A DNA stretch of 64,000 nt from Chaenocephalus aceratus (Eukaryota > Chordata > Actinopteri > Perciformes > Channichthyidae): assembly GCA_023974075.1 (NCBI GenBank), contig CM043788.1:24153412-24217411 (forward strand), in the 5' to 3' direction. Of the stretch, positions 33,262-47,000 are shown piece after piece. Within the stretch, counting starts at the first letter, position 1. Every line of letters starts with the position of its first letter. Under the pieces are notes generated by a model. The model was not told the DNA's origin and searched no databases. It worked only from the letters and a program-made list of their open reading frames with translations. Made by a program: the position numbers and the translations under genes.

Positions 33262-34312
33262 TAGCCGGAACAGGACACAATGGCGCTGGGGGAACTACTT
33301 GATTTGGTTTACCCACCACCTGGCATGTGCTACAAGTTCTACAGAAACACACTACGTCATCTTTCATTCCTGGCCAAAAGAAATGTTGAAGGATCCAATC
33401 ATAAGTCTTAGTCACCCCTAAATGGCCAGACCACAAGTGCTCATGGGCTAACGCCAGAACCTGCTGCCGACAACTCACAGGAACCACTAACTGATAAACG
33501 CTGTTCCAATCAACACCTGAACCAACATCTGCATCACTTGATTCATCAAGCCACCGGCGCATCAGCACCCCATCATGCACAAAAAACCACTGTTTCCTAT
33601 TGCATTCGTTAGAGTTCTCAGCAGCGTCGAAACACTTAATCAAAGTAGGATCTTCTCTCTGTGCCGTGATGAGCACCTCACGGGTCAAAGGCATAGCCAT
33701 CTCTGGAGCAATAGCGACAGTCTCCATTTTACCATCACACACTGTCGGAGGGCCCTCCACTAATCCATCAACAGAGGTCAACCTGTCGTTAGATAGGGCA
33801 GAAACAAACCAAGAATCAGACAAATCCACCTCCTGAGCCTGCTTACGGGCCTGAGCTCTGGTCAAAACGCTAACTGCAAATACCTCCGGATGAGTCAGAG
33901 CTAGGTTATCATCTATAGCATCAGGAACTGGAACGTCAACAACCTCTGGAGTAGGATACACTTTACCACCGGATATATCGTTTCCCATTATGAAATCCAC
34001 ACCATCGATAGGAAACTTGGGGAGTACAGCAACTGTGAAGAAACCCGTAGCCAGTTTAGACTGGACATGGACATTGTGTAGAGGTGCAGGCACAAAACCC
34101 ATTTCGATACCTCTTACCACGGCACTGGTATCACAGGCGGACTCAGTACTCAATAGTAGAGCCCTGGCAAGAATGAACGACTGTGAGCCACCACTATCTC
34201 GTAGCACAGTAACCTGCCGCTGGTCCTCCATCTTCCCCGATAGAGACAAAAGCAGTCGAGATGAACGGCTTAAAACACTCATCAGGGCCCGTTTTAACAG
34301 TGGCCTGACCAC
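33262..34312 (-). pseudogene. Protease followed directly by integrase zinc-binding domain
   Basis: A single open frame begins in the protease (VTVLRDSGGSQSFI, active-site DSG; DFIMGNDISGGKV) and, after a linker of about 100 residues, reaches the integrase HHCC domain (HEHLWSGHLGVTKTYDWILQ, then CRTCSTCQ). No RT or RNase H intervenes, and both domains are in the same frame, so this is the native order rather than a deletion join. The frame is lost at the start of the core domain. Confidence 0.88.
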
Positions 34313-35600
34313 CAGGACACGCTGTTTTAATCAAGCCCACCCCTTTTGGGTGCTTGCTACCTGCCGCCCGTTCTCGCTTCCAACCTGCACAGTCTGCTAT
34401 CACATGACCTGGGTCAAGACAAAAAAAACAAGCTCCGTTTAGCCTGGGTTCCAACCCTTGAACACTGGCACAGGGAACGTAATTTCCAGGAGCTCTACGA
34501 TAAGTGTCCCACTGAGGAGGATCACGCTGAAAAATTACGCTCTTATGTATCAGTGCAAACTCGTCGGCCAGAGTGGCAGCCTGCTGAAGGGTAGTTACTT
34601 TCTGTTCGTTAAGATAAACTACCGTACGCTCCGGTACACAGTTTTTAAACTCCTCCAACATCATCAGCTCACACACTGAAGTAATGTCCTCAGCTTTACA
34701 AGCTCTACACCACCTGTCAAAGAGGACTTTCTTCTCCCTCGCAAAGTCCACGTAAGTTTGGCCATAAGTTTTCTTCAGGCCACGAAAACGCTGCCTGTAG
34801 GCCTCAGGCACAAGCTCATATACCCTGAGAATAGCACCTTTAACCTTCTCATACACCAAACTATCCTCGACAGAAAGAGAAGAGTAAGCCTCTTGAGCCT
34901 TACCGACTAGCTTGCACTGTAAAAGAGTAGCCCACACATTTTCTGGCCAGTGCAGAGCAGCAGCAATGCGCTCAAATGCAGCTAAATAGATTTCCACCTC
35001 TGATTCACGAAACACAGGGACCAAAGAAATATGCCTACTCACGTCAAAGGTGGCAGCAGACCCATGGTGTAACGGCAGAATCACCCACCCCAGCTGCCTG
35101 AATCTCTAATTGACGCATCCGGACAGCAGTGTCTGCCTCCAACTCCAACTTCCGGATCTCCAGCTCCAGCTTCCGGATCTCCAGCTCCCTCCTGAGCTGA
35201 AAATCCCTATCTCGCTCCTCCCTCTCACACTGGAGACGAGCCATACGCACTTTTATCTTAGCATCTAATTTAGACCCCATAGGTGAGGATCCTTCCGAAA
35301 ACGAGTCGAATTGAGGTATGGTGAAAATTCTTGCCTGTTCCGTAGCACCAGGAGTAACACCAACATCATAAGACTGCTGCTACAGCCCCGGCCACCGTGC
35401 CAGGAGATTCCACCAAAGTAGGCAGACTCAAAAACCCCAGTTCAACTACTCCAGTTAGCACAGTAGCCTTCATTTTTAACAAGAGCAGTGGAGACAGAAA
35501 TGTGATAATGTTCAGCAACTAACCGCAAATCAACCTTCCTACACAAGTCTAGTTGACCCATAGTAGGACTGGCCACAAACTGCTCCAAAACAAAAGCCAT
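34194..35600 (-). pseudogene. Gag with SCAN-like region and zinc knuckle
   Basis: The N-terminal frame starts near 35600 (MAFVLEQFV in the sister copy) and is broken; 35280-35044 encodes a charged coiled-coil (QLRRELEIRKLELEIRKLEL). The main part (35084-34194) reads FRESEVEIYLAAFERIAAAL, VPEAYRQRFRGLKKTYGQTY and FAREKKVLFDRWCRA, then the knuckle CFFCLDPGHVIADC. The helical core resembles the capsid segment from which vertebrate SCAN domains arose. It overlaps the protease frame by about 120 bp. Confidence 0.82.
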
Positions 35601-35976
35601 CCTAATCAACGGCTACTTAGAATTATTATTATTTATTTATTTATTTTTTAACAAACTTCCCCAGATCCTGCCTACCAAACTCACCTAACTATCTTCTGGA
35701 GCGTGCCGGGCTCGAGGTGATTTTAAAAAGGCAAACATCAGCGGCCGAAACCCTGAATCGCCTGCCCCCAACAGGGAATAAATCCCCACCCAGGATTACC
35801 CCGAAAATAAAAAAGGCAAAATAATAAATGAGTGCCTGAAGGAAGGACTGATTCAGTCCAGCTAGACACTCCCCTCTCTAAACTGAGGAAGCTGTTCAAC
35901 AGTTAATAATTCAGCCAATGCTACACTTATATACACCACTACTACCACCAAAGACAATCATCAACACCACACAACA

Positions 35977-36356
35977 ATCCAGGGGCACAAAGGGAAGTAA
36001 CAGCACGAAAAAATAACCGGCCTAGAGAAACAGGAGAGGAAACTGATCTCCGATGCCATAAGCATGTCTTTTAATTAACAAAAAGAAAAAGGGCTCATCA
36101 GCCAACTTGCAAAACAAATCTAGATACAAAAATATATACTGGAGACATGGACACCACGCTGCACACATCCAGCAAGGGGAGAAGGAGAGAGCGACCGCAA
36201 CCTTCCTCATGTCCTATATGGAGGCCCTCATTGGAGATTGGGAGCACCTGGGGAGAGGCTGCACCTGAGGACAATCAGGCTGCACCTGGGGAAATCAGGG
36301 GGAGAGAGAAAAACACACACACACCTACACCCACACAAACACTACGGCACGTAACA
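35977..36356 (-). repeat. 5' LTR of the Gmr1-like element, U5 end deleted
   Basis: Matches 30522-30911 but lacks the terminal 17 or so bases beginning TGTTACG at its inner edge. The adjacent primer site present in the sister element (61739) is absent here. A single small deletion seems to have taken the U5 end and primer site. The outer end CGTAACA and TSD are intact. Confidence 0.85.
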
Positions 36357-36361
36357 ACTGT

Positions 36362-39300
36362 GGAAAAGTTTTACTTAAACAATGAAATTAGGAAATCTCG
36401 AGCGATTAGTATCAATATAAAAATAAGTGGTACTATTCCAAGGTAGTAACTTTATAAGTTTGGCTCCAAAGACAAATCTGCTCTTCTGCTAAAAAACAGT
36501 TTTAAGTCAAGATGTCCTGCAGGGCTGCTACTGTACAGACTGCTCCATCTTTGAAGACTCATCCAATGAAAAGGCTCCATTAATGCCTGTATGTATGACA
36601 ACCGCTAAACAAGCAGTTTTTGATCTGAATAGAAATGCACGTTTCGAAACCAAATAAAAGCAAATCAATTTTGGGCACAAAGACCAAAGCAGCTGCATCA
36701 AAGAAGACCTGGTAATTCAAACCTTTAGGTATACAAGATTCAGTCCAAATTCAGCAGTAATAAGCTCAAATGAAAGGATTTGCATGAAAGGTTTCCACGA
36801 TTGGGGTAATAATATAATCTAACTGGATGGTTTTACCTCGAAGCAGCTGCCAGATGACCTAAATGTATTTTATCTAGGGTCGATACTTTTTCTCTCAGAG
36901 TTTAGAATTTGTGTGAAGTTTCCAGGTATGATCTTAAAATGGACTTACATGTACATCGCTGCAAATGTATGTTTTAATGTTTATTTTTTCTCACTGTTCT
37001 ATTTAATAAAATTGTGAAACAGGATTTATCAATGAGCCTCCTTTCAAACCTCTTTTGAATGCCTGTCTGTTAGTTACTAATCTTCACATTTTGAGTGGGT
37101 GATGATTGTCAATTCTTGGCCGACTGCAAACGGAAACCAGATTGGTTCCGATAGTAAAAGCTGCTGCATTCAGAATGTGTTATAGCGATAATGAAGCTCC
37201 TGTCAAAGCAGCCCTACGAGGCTCGACATGTTTACATTATACTCCTCTGTTAGAAGAGAAACACCAAATAATAGTTAATTGTTCTTAAATTGCTGCAGCT
37301 AGCGGTAATAAGATTATGTTGTCTGTATTATTTATGAATTGCTGTTTTTTAAACAACAATGTGTGCTTCTTATTTTAGGGTATATTTCTATTACATTTTC
37401 TCAAATCATTTAATTTAGAAGTTTCTGCTGCTTTCTAAATACATGACAACAAACTTAATTTGACGTTTCTTTTTGGAAACTCTTTTTAATCACAGATAAC
37501 AGATTGCAAATGGCTTTGCTCGAGATTCTCAATGCACGGATATAAATCACAGCAAATGGTAAATAGTTTCCATTTATGATGAAGACAACAGACTAAAGTG
37601 TGTCTACCTGTCTATGCTTCATTAAGTTCCTATGGCGCTTATAGACCTCATTAGTACTTGCTGAAACTACTTACGGTTGACAGATTCATGATGCCCAAAA
37701 CAAATGCAAAACATGCCAGAGACTTTCCGAACAAATGTTTTAATGTAACGAGAACTGGCTTGAGCAGTTGACTCGTTTCACTTCAGCCCTTTCCTCTGAC
37801 TAGTTATTTTGCTTTTGAAACTTTAATGTGATAAAAAGCTATTCTGATATGTCGGTGTCTTTTTGAGATTTTATTTATCAGTAGTGATGGTTTTATTTAC
37901 ATGTTTGTGGGAGGTTTTAAACATTTTGTTGTTGTATATGCTTTAATAAATAGTTTTTCCCCTTGATGCAAACTATTCCCTTAGGACAAGAAGGCTGAAT
38001 CTTAAATTAAAAAAAGTATCAGAAAGTGATTTTAGTTTTTAAAGACCGAATATGCAGGTGGTCTAGTGATAGATAGGATTCACAGGGAGTCCATTCAGGA
38101 GATGAGATCAGACTAATCCCAGTAAATATCTCTCACACACACACAACTCTCACACACAGGGACACCAGCTCATCCTGTTAGTTTCCCCACATTAGAGCTA
38201 AAGCAGCGCTTTGCAGCACTTAACCTGCACGTGCCAAGCTGAATTAGGTTTAGTGGAAGAGCAGACAGAGTCCTGCTGTAGAGGTACGTCCAAACTGCCT
38301 TCACACCAGTACAGCAAACCTAAATAATGATACTAAAAACCAGGAAGGCAAAGAATAATTTAAAGATGAAATCCCAATTTATGTTCTGCTATGCTAGTGG
38401 TGTGTGGCTATATAGCAGTTGTCATTTAATCAACCTCAGTTTAAGTGAAACCTTACCATTCTAGTATTTAGAAAGTGACAATATTTCAGTTGAACATTGT
38501 GTACTCTTAATAGTACAGTTGCAGTTAAATGGACATTTGACATGCACCATCTCTGTGTATGAGTGCACATGTGAAGGAAAACAGTCCACAGTGACTGGAT
38601 CAAAATACTCTAACAGGGCTGAACACAATCAGACAATCGAGTGCAAAACAGGCAGCCTTGTGTCATTTAGCTGTGTGTGTGTGAGAATAAAAAGCTCCCA
38701 CAGACTCAGATAATGGAGCACGTACAGTAATGTTAAACTGGAACTTGCATTCATATAATGCAAGTATATTTTCTTTGGAAGTTTTTCCTTGTACGATGTG
38801 AGGGTCTAAGGACAGAGGGTGTCGTATTGTCATACTGATATTCTGTACACACTGTGAAGACCACTGAGACAAATGTAACATTTGTGATATTGGGCTATAT
38901 AAATAAACATTGATTGATTGATTGATTGATATAAGGAGTACAATTTGCATAAAGCTGTACGTAAAGGCCACGTCATTTACATGCTTTTGTGATGCTAATT
39001 GTGACATTAAACTATGTGAAAATGGTCAGAGACCTGCATAATGATTCGGAGACCTCACTGAGTGGGGTCATGGTGTTCCTGCTGAAGTGCCTTCGAGCAA
39101 CACACTCAACCTCAATCCAGCTGCAGGGCCACTGACATGTTTCTGACGTTGTGTTCTGCATTGGAGCCAAGAAGAAAACATTTCATTATGACCATTGCAA
39201 GATGATAATTGAAGATAGAGCCCCCTCTTCTGGACATTATGAAATAATGCAGATAATTTGGCAAAAGTACATGGATCTTTAATCATTTTTCATCAAATAG

Positions 39301-41080
39301 ATGCTTCAGGGGTTTTCATCAACGACAGCTAAGATGTTATAATGAAAATAGATTTATTTCCCTCAGGGGGAAAGATAAGCTACATTTAGATTTTGATAAG
39401 ACTTTGATGCAGTGATGAGATTATCTAGTAAGTCACTCGACACAATCAGCGGTTAAAGGATCAATTTAACTTGTAAGTCACCACTGCCTCTAACTCAAAG
39501 AAAACCAGGGTGAAATGCATTTATTGATAACAGATTTTAGTAAATTTCTCTTCTTATTTGAGGCAAGGACGTTTCTCTGCTGGATTTCAACAGCATCTGA
39601 TCGGATAAAAGAGTAACGTTTGAAACAGGCACTGCTGGGTGAATGTAGATATCCGTGAATGGGACTTGGTTAGAGACATTCTTTTGGAAAATAAGCCTCA
39701 AACATCACTAGGAGTAAAGCTTAAAATATATTATCCATCCTGTTCCACTTTGTTGTTCCATGTTTAGGCATACATGTGATTTTGTTAATCCTACCAGTGC
39801 TCATCTCATTCAAAACTACTTAAGAGAAAATCTTCAACAAAATTCCCAGCCGGATCTGCCATTTAATATGAACAATAAAAACAGTCCAGAAACAATCGTG
39901 GGTTTCAGTCAAAGCAAGCATGTACAGTAGTAGAGCTGTAAGAGTACAATACAATCTGAAAATACGCATGACAAATATAACAAAAGAACAGATTACATTT
40001 ATAATAACTGAGGTCCACTTGTTTCTCTGTTAAGAGGCCACTCACACACACTTAACCTGTGTTAATGTGTCCATGTGAAGCAGGAGGCCTCAGCAATATA
40101 AAGTCAACATCAGCAGCTAGCAGTACAGCTCTTCTAACCAGCATGAGAAACTGTTGTTAACTAAAACTGGTGGATTTAAAAAGCAAAACCGATGCTTTCA
40201 GCAGAAAACTTTCAGGGAACAGGGAAACGCTTGAGCAAAACTGTGATCACAGCAAAACGAAAAAGCAAGAAATAATGTTGTGGAAAAACTGGAATTTAAT
40301 AAGTAATTATTACTAGTACGGTGTCAAAAACCTGAAAACAACCTTGCAAAATGCCTGTATCAAGCCAACATGTGCTATTAGCCTGTATGGAGCTCCACCC
40401 TTTGAGGCAACCAGGAAGAATACAGGATCAGTACATTCAGTTGGTGTTATAGAGTCTTCAATAGATAGGCCTCTAACCGTGCAAATATCTGTAACGAAAC
40501 CAACTTAAACCTTCAAGTTTTTAGTGAACGGTTGGTCCACTGAATCAAAACATCCTAACTTAATTCAACATGTTAAAAAAAACACATAACTGTAAGTATG
40601 GTACTGCCATAAAGTCCATCATGAAACAGTTAAAAATGTCAGTCAGGTTAAAATGGCCATCTGAGAGAAAAGGCCACTCCTTTAGGGATGGAAGCCCCCG
40701 TTGGTCCGGGCTGATCCAACGCCTCTCCTCAGTCAGTCCTCTGCTGGGTGCATTCGGTTGAAATCCACTGCCAAAGGAACTAGGAAAGGAAAATGTCAAA
40801 CATAAAAACAACCTGATGGGCACAGGTCCAGCATGTCTGGTGGTCAGTAGGGGGCCACGTCAGTAGTTCTTTGCCAGTAAAAATCTGCTTAGCTACAGAA
40901 TGTTTTTGAACTCTTTGAGTCCCAATGAGCAGCCGTCAGCTGTCAGTCAGGGCTCCCTGGAGTACAGAAGGTCGGTTGTGTTAGCGGTTATGTAACAGGA
41001 TGTCAAAGACAAACTTGGACAGACTGTCCCATGTGACCAGGCGAGCAGCCAGTGAGTGAAGGCGACTGTCTATCACTCGA
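36362..41080. other. Intergenic DNA and probable senp5 3' UTR
   Basis: No protein-coding gene recognised. The right part must hold the 3' UTR of senp5 (minus strand, stop at 41081); several AATAAA motifs on the minus strand occur (for example near 39518 and 39350), but I cannot choose the polyadenylation site. The only repeat I recognise is at 38790-38940. Confidence 0.5.
38790..38940 (+). repeat. Fish LINE/SINE 3' end with ATTG tail
   Basis: Contains TTGTGATATTGGGCTATATA and ends AATAAACATTGATTGATTG with four to five ATTG units, a very common fish retroposon 3' end. 5'-truncated and non-coding. Confidence 0.65.
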
Positions 41081-44000
41081 TCAATCGTTAAGGCGACAGT
41101 CACACAGCTCCTTGTGGATTCTCTTGCGTATGCGCGGCATGTCCTCCTGACTGAAGAGCAGAGGCTGCCTCATCGAGAGACAGCGACAGTACTGACAGAG
41201 CAAAACACAGAGAAAAGACCGATTTTAAAATCATGAAATGTAGATGGGCCAGACATGTTTATCTGCCTACCTAACTTTTGGTAATGAATGATACAATGAA
41301 AATGTAGTTAAAATATGCAATGTTTTTTTGGTCAAAATCTAACCCAAAGTGCAGTAAGGATGAAAAAGAGCTATCAATGCCATCAATGAAAAGAAGAATA
41401 ACAAGTGGCAATAACACACTCTACTAGTATCTCCCCCTCCCCTAAAGTGCTTAGTGAGGATTTCTACAATCCACAACAACCCATCTAGTTGTGAGAGCCA
41501 ACCACAACACCAGATTGGCAAAAGTATGTGTTCAATTACCAACCTAATTCAACCGTATGTGCAAACTGCCGACCTTGTGCTTTGTTGGAGTACAATTGTC
41601 AGGTGAAGAGAAAATGACTGAGTGGCCGGCACTGTGTGTGTTTTTTGTGAGAGAGAGACAGACTTTATGTTGCTTATATATATTTTTTTAAATATCATAT
41701 TTATGTCGGGCTATTCCACTAATTGCCTCCAGGCTGGTTGTGGCCCGCTGTCGGCCAATTGAATAGGCCCAACGTAAACAATGACAGACGCTTCCCGACG
41801 GTGTCTTTCCCCTCTCAGAGACTCAGCACAGCTCTGTTTATATAGTTCCAGGAAGAAAAACAGATAAAAGCAGAAAATAGAGAGAAAACAGGGACAGAAC
41901 ACGATGAAAAGAGATCAAATAAATCGGTGATAAACGAAGGACCGAAGGACAGTTGAATAGCGGGAATGAATAATGTCTAACCTCGAGGACGAAGACTCCA
42001 CAGTCGCTGTCGTTTCTCTGCTGAGGAATGCCCTGAGGAGTCAAAATGTCACAGTCAAACAGGAGCAAACATGTCAGAGTTACATCTTCTTCTAGAATGA
42101 AATGCTGATGGATCTATATGTACTAATCTACTGTGCATGCATACAATAATTACATCAAGGTATCTAAAAGTGATGTTCAGGGTTAGACATTGTGTTTGTT
42201 CAATAAATGGCTTAATAAAAGAATAAACCCAGCAGATGTGAATATAATTATTATATGCTGGAATTATTTTTAGCAGAATGCTTTTTATACTTTAGTATAA
42301 TTTGAATGGTATTGCTGACTTTGTGGTTCACCCTAATCATTTGGCAAATACAAGTAGATGTTGTTGACACCATTTTTGTAGGAATCGGGTAGCAGGTGAC
42401 ACATGTTGTTGTTTCTATGTAGCATTATTAATCTTAGAAATGTTATGAAGACGTGATATTGGATCGTTGCATAGACTTGTGTTTACTCCTACCTCCTACC
42501 GATCGTGCATTTAGGCTGCAATGGAGGCATTTTCCTCTAAAGGCATCGACACAACTCTATAAAGAAAGAGTCTTCCACCTTTTGCTTTGGACTAACATCA
42601 ACTGTGGCAGGCAACATAAATGCTTCCAGGACACAAGGTGAACACAGCGTGAGCAGAACAGTCAGGGTTCAAGGTCACCTTGATGATGGTAATCTTCCAG
42701 CCTTTCTGGAAAGCTGTCTGCTGCTTCTCTCTGGCTTCAGACTGAAGGTACTTCATTATGTTCTGATAGTGAAACACACACAGAGGACACAATTATGAAT
42801 TGTCCCAGCAGCAAACATTTTCAACAAACCGCAATATAAATTCAGTTTCCATAATAAAGACGGTAATGTGCGAGCATTTTAAAGAGAGAGCAGATATAGT
42901 ATCATCAAGAAATCAACACTTCTCAGTCTTTCATGCAGATGGTGAAAAAACGAGCTACATTTTAACCTGAAAATGATATGGCTTGGGGTCCGTAATTTGT
43001 CTTTCACAAATGAATCTACAAATGTATTATCAAAGTAAATTCTGCTTTATTACAGCTTTATGGCGAAAAAGCTGGATTGTCAAAGAAACCACTCTGTCTA
43101 TGTGCTCAAACTGAGAAAGCAACCATTAGTCGTGTAGAGTCTCTAGCTAAGAAATTATGGACCAATAATTTATGCGAGCAGAGAAAAACAGGATGTTGCC
43201 GTTGAAAGAGTTAAAAAATGGCCAAAAACAAACAACGATGAATTCCAACCCATCCACAAACACAGAAGCTCTCACATCTGTGGTGTGCCTGAAGACGATG
43301 CCTTGGCTGTCGTAGTAGCTGATGGTTTTGGTTGCCATGGTGACCGTAATGAGAGACCAGTGGATTTCTAAATGGATGGGGAAGAGCAGCAGCCACTTGG
43401 AGAACAGGTCAACCTGCAATAATCCCACAAATTAACATAAATACAAATTAGAGCTCTTCAAATGCCAACACTTGAAAAAGTCAAACTACAGGACAAACAG
43501 GTCCTTCAGCATTTCTGTGGAGCACTAGTTTGCGGTTTGATTTAATTTATTCCATTTGATTTCATTTATTCCAAGTTTAAAAGTAGGCACTACAAATAAG
43601 TCAGAAGTTAAAATGTGAATTTCAGCTTTTTACGCCACTCTTAAAACAACTGGAAAATGGCTAAACTGTTGAATCTTCATCCTTACTTTTTTAGTCCATC
43701 TCTTCACACCCTCGTAACCCTTGGCAACAAGCTGCTTGTGGAAAAAGCTGTTGAAAAAATGAACCTGAGATACAGACACAAAAATAAATTACTTACACAT
43801 TTCACAATTAAAAGAAGGACACATTGTGCTCAGGCTCATACTTATTTTATATTTATATATAAATATCTTTTTATATAAATATTCTTTGTTTTGAGCTAAC
43901 AAACACATTCTCAGTTACCTTGTGTTGTGTTGCCTCCATGATGAGTTCTCCATACATGTTGATGATCTGAGCAAACAGCAAAACACACACAGTTTCAATG

Positions 44001-47000
44001 TAAGATCCTCACTAAAACAAACATATTTTATACTTCTTGTTATCATTGCCGGATATGAGTTTTAGAGTTAGAAGAAGTGTGATGGAATAATTATTTGATG
44101 TCAATGTACAACGCTTCATCTGTGTTTACCTGGTCATTGAGCCAGTTTTGTTCCTCCAGTGTGCTGAGGTCCTCCAAGCCCAGGGTGTGTTTGTTATACG
44201 ACAACATGAAGCCTGCGATAGGAGCAGAGGCCAGCCCCGCCCTGTACCGAGTCATCTCCCTTTTGATGTCCAGGCTCCTGAAACAAAAACAAGAAGATCA
44301 AATGAAGTAGAAATGTTGTACAAACCTACAACCTTTTCATTAATGCCCTCAAGGACATTTGAAAAGAGTGACATTTCATAAAAGGAAAGAGATCCCATGA
44401 GGATCATAACAATAACATTTCTTAAAAAAGGAAGGACTAAAGAGCAACTTGCAGGTTTTTTTTTTACTACATTTATGCTTAACCTTGCCTGAAAATTACA
44501 ATTAAAAAAGTTAAAGGAGGATTTGATATGTTTTACAAGACATAAGGGCAGGAATTCAGAGGGAAAGGAGCCGCTTTGAGCTCGGCTACTAAAAACTGCT
44601 TTTTTTTTAAACGTCAAACGCGTCATATTACGTCACATGGGGGAGCAACTTTCTCGGACTCATTCTCTGCCCAATCCGCGGTAGTAGTTAGTAGTTGGTT
44701 TGAGTGGTTGTGATTTAGTGAGCTGGTATTTTTTCGGTAATTTTACATTGCATTTCACCATTTTCAATCATGGTGAGCTGGAGTTTGTGCAACCTGTCAG
44801 GACATCGAGTCCACAGTTTCCCTCACAGGAAAAGGACCGGAGCTAGCTTTCGTTCCTGGGTGCGTTATGCGAGGTGCATCCACCTCCCTGCAGCACATAC
44901 TCTCCACAGCTGAAGCCTATCAAACAAAACGTTTATCAGGAAACCGTATTAGATCTCTCCCCCCCCCCCCCCTTCGCTCCTCTCTCTCTCCCCTCCGGTA
45001 CACAGCACCGTAAAAAGTAGTGTGGAGTTGCATTAGGTAATGCGAGATACGGCTGATACTTGCTCATTAGTTTCTGTTATGGATCAGTATCAACAGTCCT
45101 GCCAGTAACGTTATATTATCAATAATACTTTAGTTATAGCCTGATATATGATAGCTAACTTTACAATGTTGTGATGTGACTGACGTTAGCTAACATTAAC
45201 TGTCTGTAGCTAACGCCGGTCACTCACCAAGACAGCTGCCCTGTTCTCCACACACCACAGCTCCATTTCTCGCCGATGGCCGTTATTTCTTCTAATCCTT
45301 GGCTGCTCTTGGACGCCTAGCAGGCTCATAATTATAATCATATGCATTCGAATATATATTTTCAACCTCTTCTGTGTCAAAACTAGCATTGTGATCCATG
45401 TTTATTCATACGCTGCTCAGACCCCATGTTACGTCACACGCGGGAGGTCACGTGGGGAGGCTTTTTTTATGCGGAAGTAAAAATGTCTTACAAAAACGAC
45501 ACCAGATGTCACTGTAGTGTATATTTCTGTATATTTTTTGGAAAATCTAGAGTATACATCATTTTCCTATACATGTATTCACTGGTGTGTCTAACCTGCA
45601 AGTTGCTCTTTAAAGTTTTAACAATAGAATAATCTGAAAACCATATTGGCTAGATTTGGAAAAATTAGAACATAATAACATGTTAGATAATAAATGGTTC
45701 CATATGAACTGTAAATAACACAAAAGTAGAGTTATGTTATATAAGCCCCACATAACCAGCAAACTCCTATTTACAAAGCTTCATTATCATTGTTTATGGC
45801 TTATATTTTTTACCTAATTCTTGTCAACCTGTGACATGAATTACTACTTTAATGTGTGATTGAGGGATTCCGATAAACCATCAAGCGGTGTGTGGGTTTG
45901 GGTGTGCGTGTGTCTTTGTAGACTAACCGGTTGCTGAGGTGAGTGTTGCCTTTCTTCTTCAGGTGTTCCAGGACATCATTCTCACTTAGAGGATTAAAAC
46001 TTCCATACTTCATGTAAAAGCTCTCCAGAAACTCTGAAAGATTAGATATGATCTGCTAGCTTAACAACACCAACATGTTTTGTTTTCTCTGAGCTTAACA
46101 CCCACATTTCTTTGGATTAGTCTTGAGTAAACATACACAATGCCGGTATGTGCACATTGATTACCAATGAAACAGTATTCCCTTGCAGTGTATGACGAAC
46201 AAACATTTATGCTGTCGTAGGAAAAAGAACAAAAACATTTTTATTTCAAGGAAGAAATAATTATTTGTATTGTGTCTTTAAATAGTTAAAGAGAAATATT
46301 GGATACCCATTGATTCATAAAACATGTAGAGGACCACTGTTTTCATGAAAACAATGTGTGTAGGAAATTCAGTTCTTCTAGGAAAATGCCCCATAAACAT
46401 GTGTGTATGTTTCAAGGATGAGGTCACATGTTTTTTATGATTATCATTTGACTGGGAAAGTGCAATCCCCAAGACTTTGTGTATTAAAAAAGATCAATGA
46501 TCTACTACGCTTCAACAAAATGAGAACAAATCTTACCGTGGATCATATCCGTAAGCTGCTCCAGGCTTTCTTTATTCTTCCTCTCTCCATCTATCACTTG
46601 TCCATTGGTTCCTTCTGAGGGTTCTTTGCCCCACACCTCCTCCACCCCCCCCCTGTCCCAGGTTTCAGAGTTACAGTACAGCCGGTGGTCTCTTAATGCC
46701 CAGCTGTGCTGCATGCTGCACACTGTGATTGGTCCCTGGAACAAAGGAGCAACCGGAGCTGGGTGAGAAGCATCCACCTCCATGAGTGTGGAGCAGTGGT
46801 TCACTGTTGGTGAAGCGTCTTTTCCATTGGACTGAGTTACTGGTACAGTTCTGTCAGGTGTCTTGTCCACCTGCATCTCAGAGTCCAGGTCCTTGGGAGA
46901 CGCTGACATTGAACCTGGACTGGACAGCAGTGCGATAGATTCAAGTCCATTTTTCGTTACACTCGTCATCACATTACCCTCTTTCGTCTCCTCCTCAGTG

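Larger units (their letters stand above)
30522..36356 (-). mobile_element. Gmr1-like Ty3 LTR retrotransposon, complete insertion, RT deleted
   Basis: The insertion is delimited by a 5-bp TSD ACTGT (30517-30521 and 36357-36361). On the minus strand: 5' LTR, gag with SCAN-like region and zinc knuckle, DSG protease, integrase directly after the protease, then only the start of RT before the 3' LTR. Protease-integrase-RT order is the Ty1/copia-like arrangement described for Gmr1-type Ty3 elements of deuterostomes. RT core and RNase H are gone and a hAT element sits in the integrase. LTRs differ at roughly 2% of positions by eye. Confidence 0.88.

Noticed and set aside
40560..40823. Short ORFs on both strands as a small gene
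   Set aside because: No motif, no splice context, and it lies in the expected 3' flank or UTR of senp5.
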